From positions 1 to 15,633 of the forward strand of contig JBDTTU010000098.1 of assembly GCA_039930465.1 (NCBI GenBank): a DNA stretch of 15,633 bases, written 5' to 3'. The first letter of the stretch is position 1, and every line of letters begins with the position of its first letter. The stretch is from LMDS01 sp039930465 (GTDB lineage Bacteria; Pseudomonadota; Gammaproteobacteria; Burkholderiales; Burkholderiaceae_C). A program made the position numbers and the translations under genes. Below the pieces are notes generated by a model, which was not told the DNA's origin, did no database searches, and was given only the letters and a program-made list of their open reading frames with translations. Of this stretch, positions 15,067-15,633 are shown in pieces.

Positions 15067-15633
15067 TTAGACCGCGGCCGCGCCGGCGACGATCTCGGAC
15101 AGTTCTTTGGTGATCGCCGCCTGGCGCGTGCGGTTGTAGATCAGCTTCAATTCGCCGATCAGGTTGCCCGCGTTGTCGGTGGCCGCCTTCATCGCGACCA
15201 TGCGCGCCGAATGCTCCGAAGCCATGTTCTCGGCCAGCGCCTGGAAGACCAGCGCCTCGGTGTAGCGCACCAGCAACTCGTTGATCACGCTCGGTGCGTC
15301 GGGCTCGTAGAGATAGTCCCAGCCGTGGTGGCTGCCGTCTTGCGCTGCTTCGGCGCTCATCGTCTCGGCCGACAGTGGCAGCAGCTGGTGCACCACCGGC
15401 TCCTGCTTGATCGTGTTGATGAAACGCGTGTAGCACAGATACACGGCCGCGAGCTTGCCTTCGGCATACGCATCGAGCAGCACCTTGACCGGGCCGATCA
15501 GCTTGTCGAGCGTGGGCTTGTCGCCCAGGTGCGTGGCGTGCGACACCACCTGCGCGCCGATGCGGTTCAGGAAGCCGTAGCCCTTGTTGCCGATCGCCAC
15601 CGCCTGGCTCTTCTTGCCCTGCGCTTCGACTTC
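15067..15633 (-). CDS. atpG: F1Fo ATP synthase subunit gamma, C-terminal part (5' end outside window)
   Basis: 188 residues of the C-terminal part are present; the frame is open through the window edge and ends at TAA 15069-15067. The gamma subunit is the rotating shaft inside the alpha3beta3 ring. The last residues NRTRQAAITKELSEIVAGAAAV match the conserved C-terminal helix that penetrates the ring, and AIGNKGYGFLNRIG matches the middle domain. About one third of the protein, including the N-terminal helix, lies beyond the edge. An internal GTG at 15600 is not the start. The order atpG-atpD-atpC is the standard one, so atpA, atpH, atpF, atpE and atpB should lie beyond 15633. Confidence 0.96.
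   Translation of the reverse strand, partial: EVEAQGKKSQAVAIGNKGYGFLNRIGAQVVSHATHLGDKPTLDKLIGPVKVLLDAYAEGKLAAVYLCYTRFINTIKQEPVVHQLLPLSAETMSAEAAQDGSHHGWDYLYEPDAPSVINELLVRYTEALVFQALAENMASEHSARMVAMKAATDNAGNLIGELKLIYNRTRQAAITKELSEIVAGAAAV

Noticed and set aside
15035..15436. upstream extension of the atpD frame
   Set aside because: The family N-terminus and a good ribosome site fix the start at 15034; the extension overlaps atpG and is unlike any beta subunit.
1..15633. mobile elements, CRISPR arrays, tRNA or phage genes
   Set aside because: Nothing resembling transposases, integrases, spaced direct repeats or tRNA cloverleaves was seen while reading both strands, though small or diverged elements could be missed without a search tool.

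Overview
The window is a GC-rich, gene-dense chromosomal segment with strong G/C preference at third codon positions. The ATP synthase proteins, the Rep-type helicase, the AEC permease and the overall style point to a betaproteobacterium, most likely of the order Burkholderiales (Rubrivivax/Leptothrix-like). This is inference from sequence style; no marker gene fixes the genus. No tRNA, rRNA, insertion sequence, CRISPR array or phage gene was seen.

Layout. (1) Positions 1-1152, plus strand: the C-terminal part of a DUF1501 family protein, cut by the window edge. (2) Positions 1375-8056, plus strand: three cyclic-di-GMP genes in a tight chain. The first encodes a polytopic MASE3-PAS-GGDEF-EAL protein. 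The second and third encode paralogous exported TPR proteins with one membrane segment and a cytoplasmic GGDEF domain. Each junction is an ATGA stop/start overlap. An 18-codon leader ORF with a Shine-Dalgarno-like sequence may also end in an ATGA overlap with the first gene. (3) Positions 8057-8323: a short interval between convergent genes with no convincing gene but a possible frame-shifted coding remnant. (4) Positions 8324-11521, minus strand: a Rep-like superfamily 1 helicase followed by a zinc-ribbon, single-pass membrane protein of unknown function. (5) Positions 11767-13078, plus strand: a small 87-residue conserved-looking protein and an AEC family permease. (6) Positions 13122-15633, minus strand: the end of the F1Fo ATP synthase operon (atpG partial, atpD, atpC) closed by a clear intrinsic terminator.

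The most distinctive part is the c-di-GMP cluster. One protein senses through the membrane and carries both synthetic and degradative domains. The other two appear to sense periplasmic signals through TPR arrays and only synthesise c-di-GMP. The GG(D/E)EF-type motifs, the RxxD inhibitory sites and the EAL catalytic residues all look intact, apart from GGDEM in place of GGDEF in the hybrid. The overlaps predict co-translation, so the cluster probably acts as one signalling unit. The signal and the output are not visible here. The remaining genes are housekeeping or of unknown function and are not obviously connected with it.
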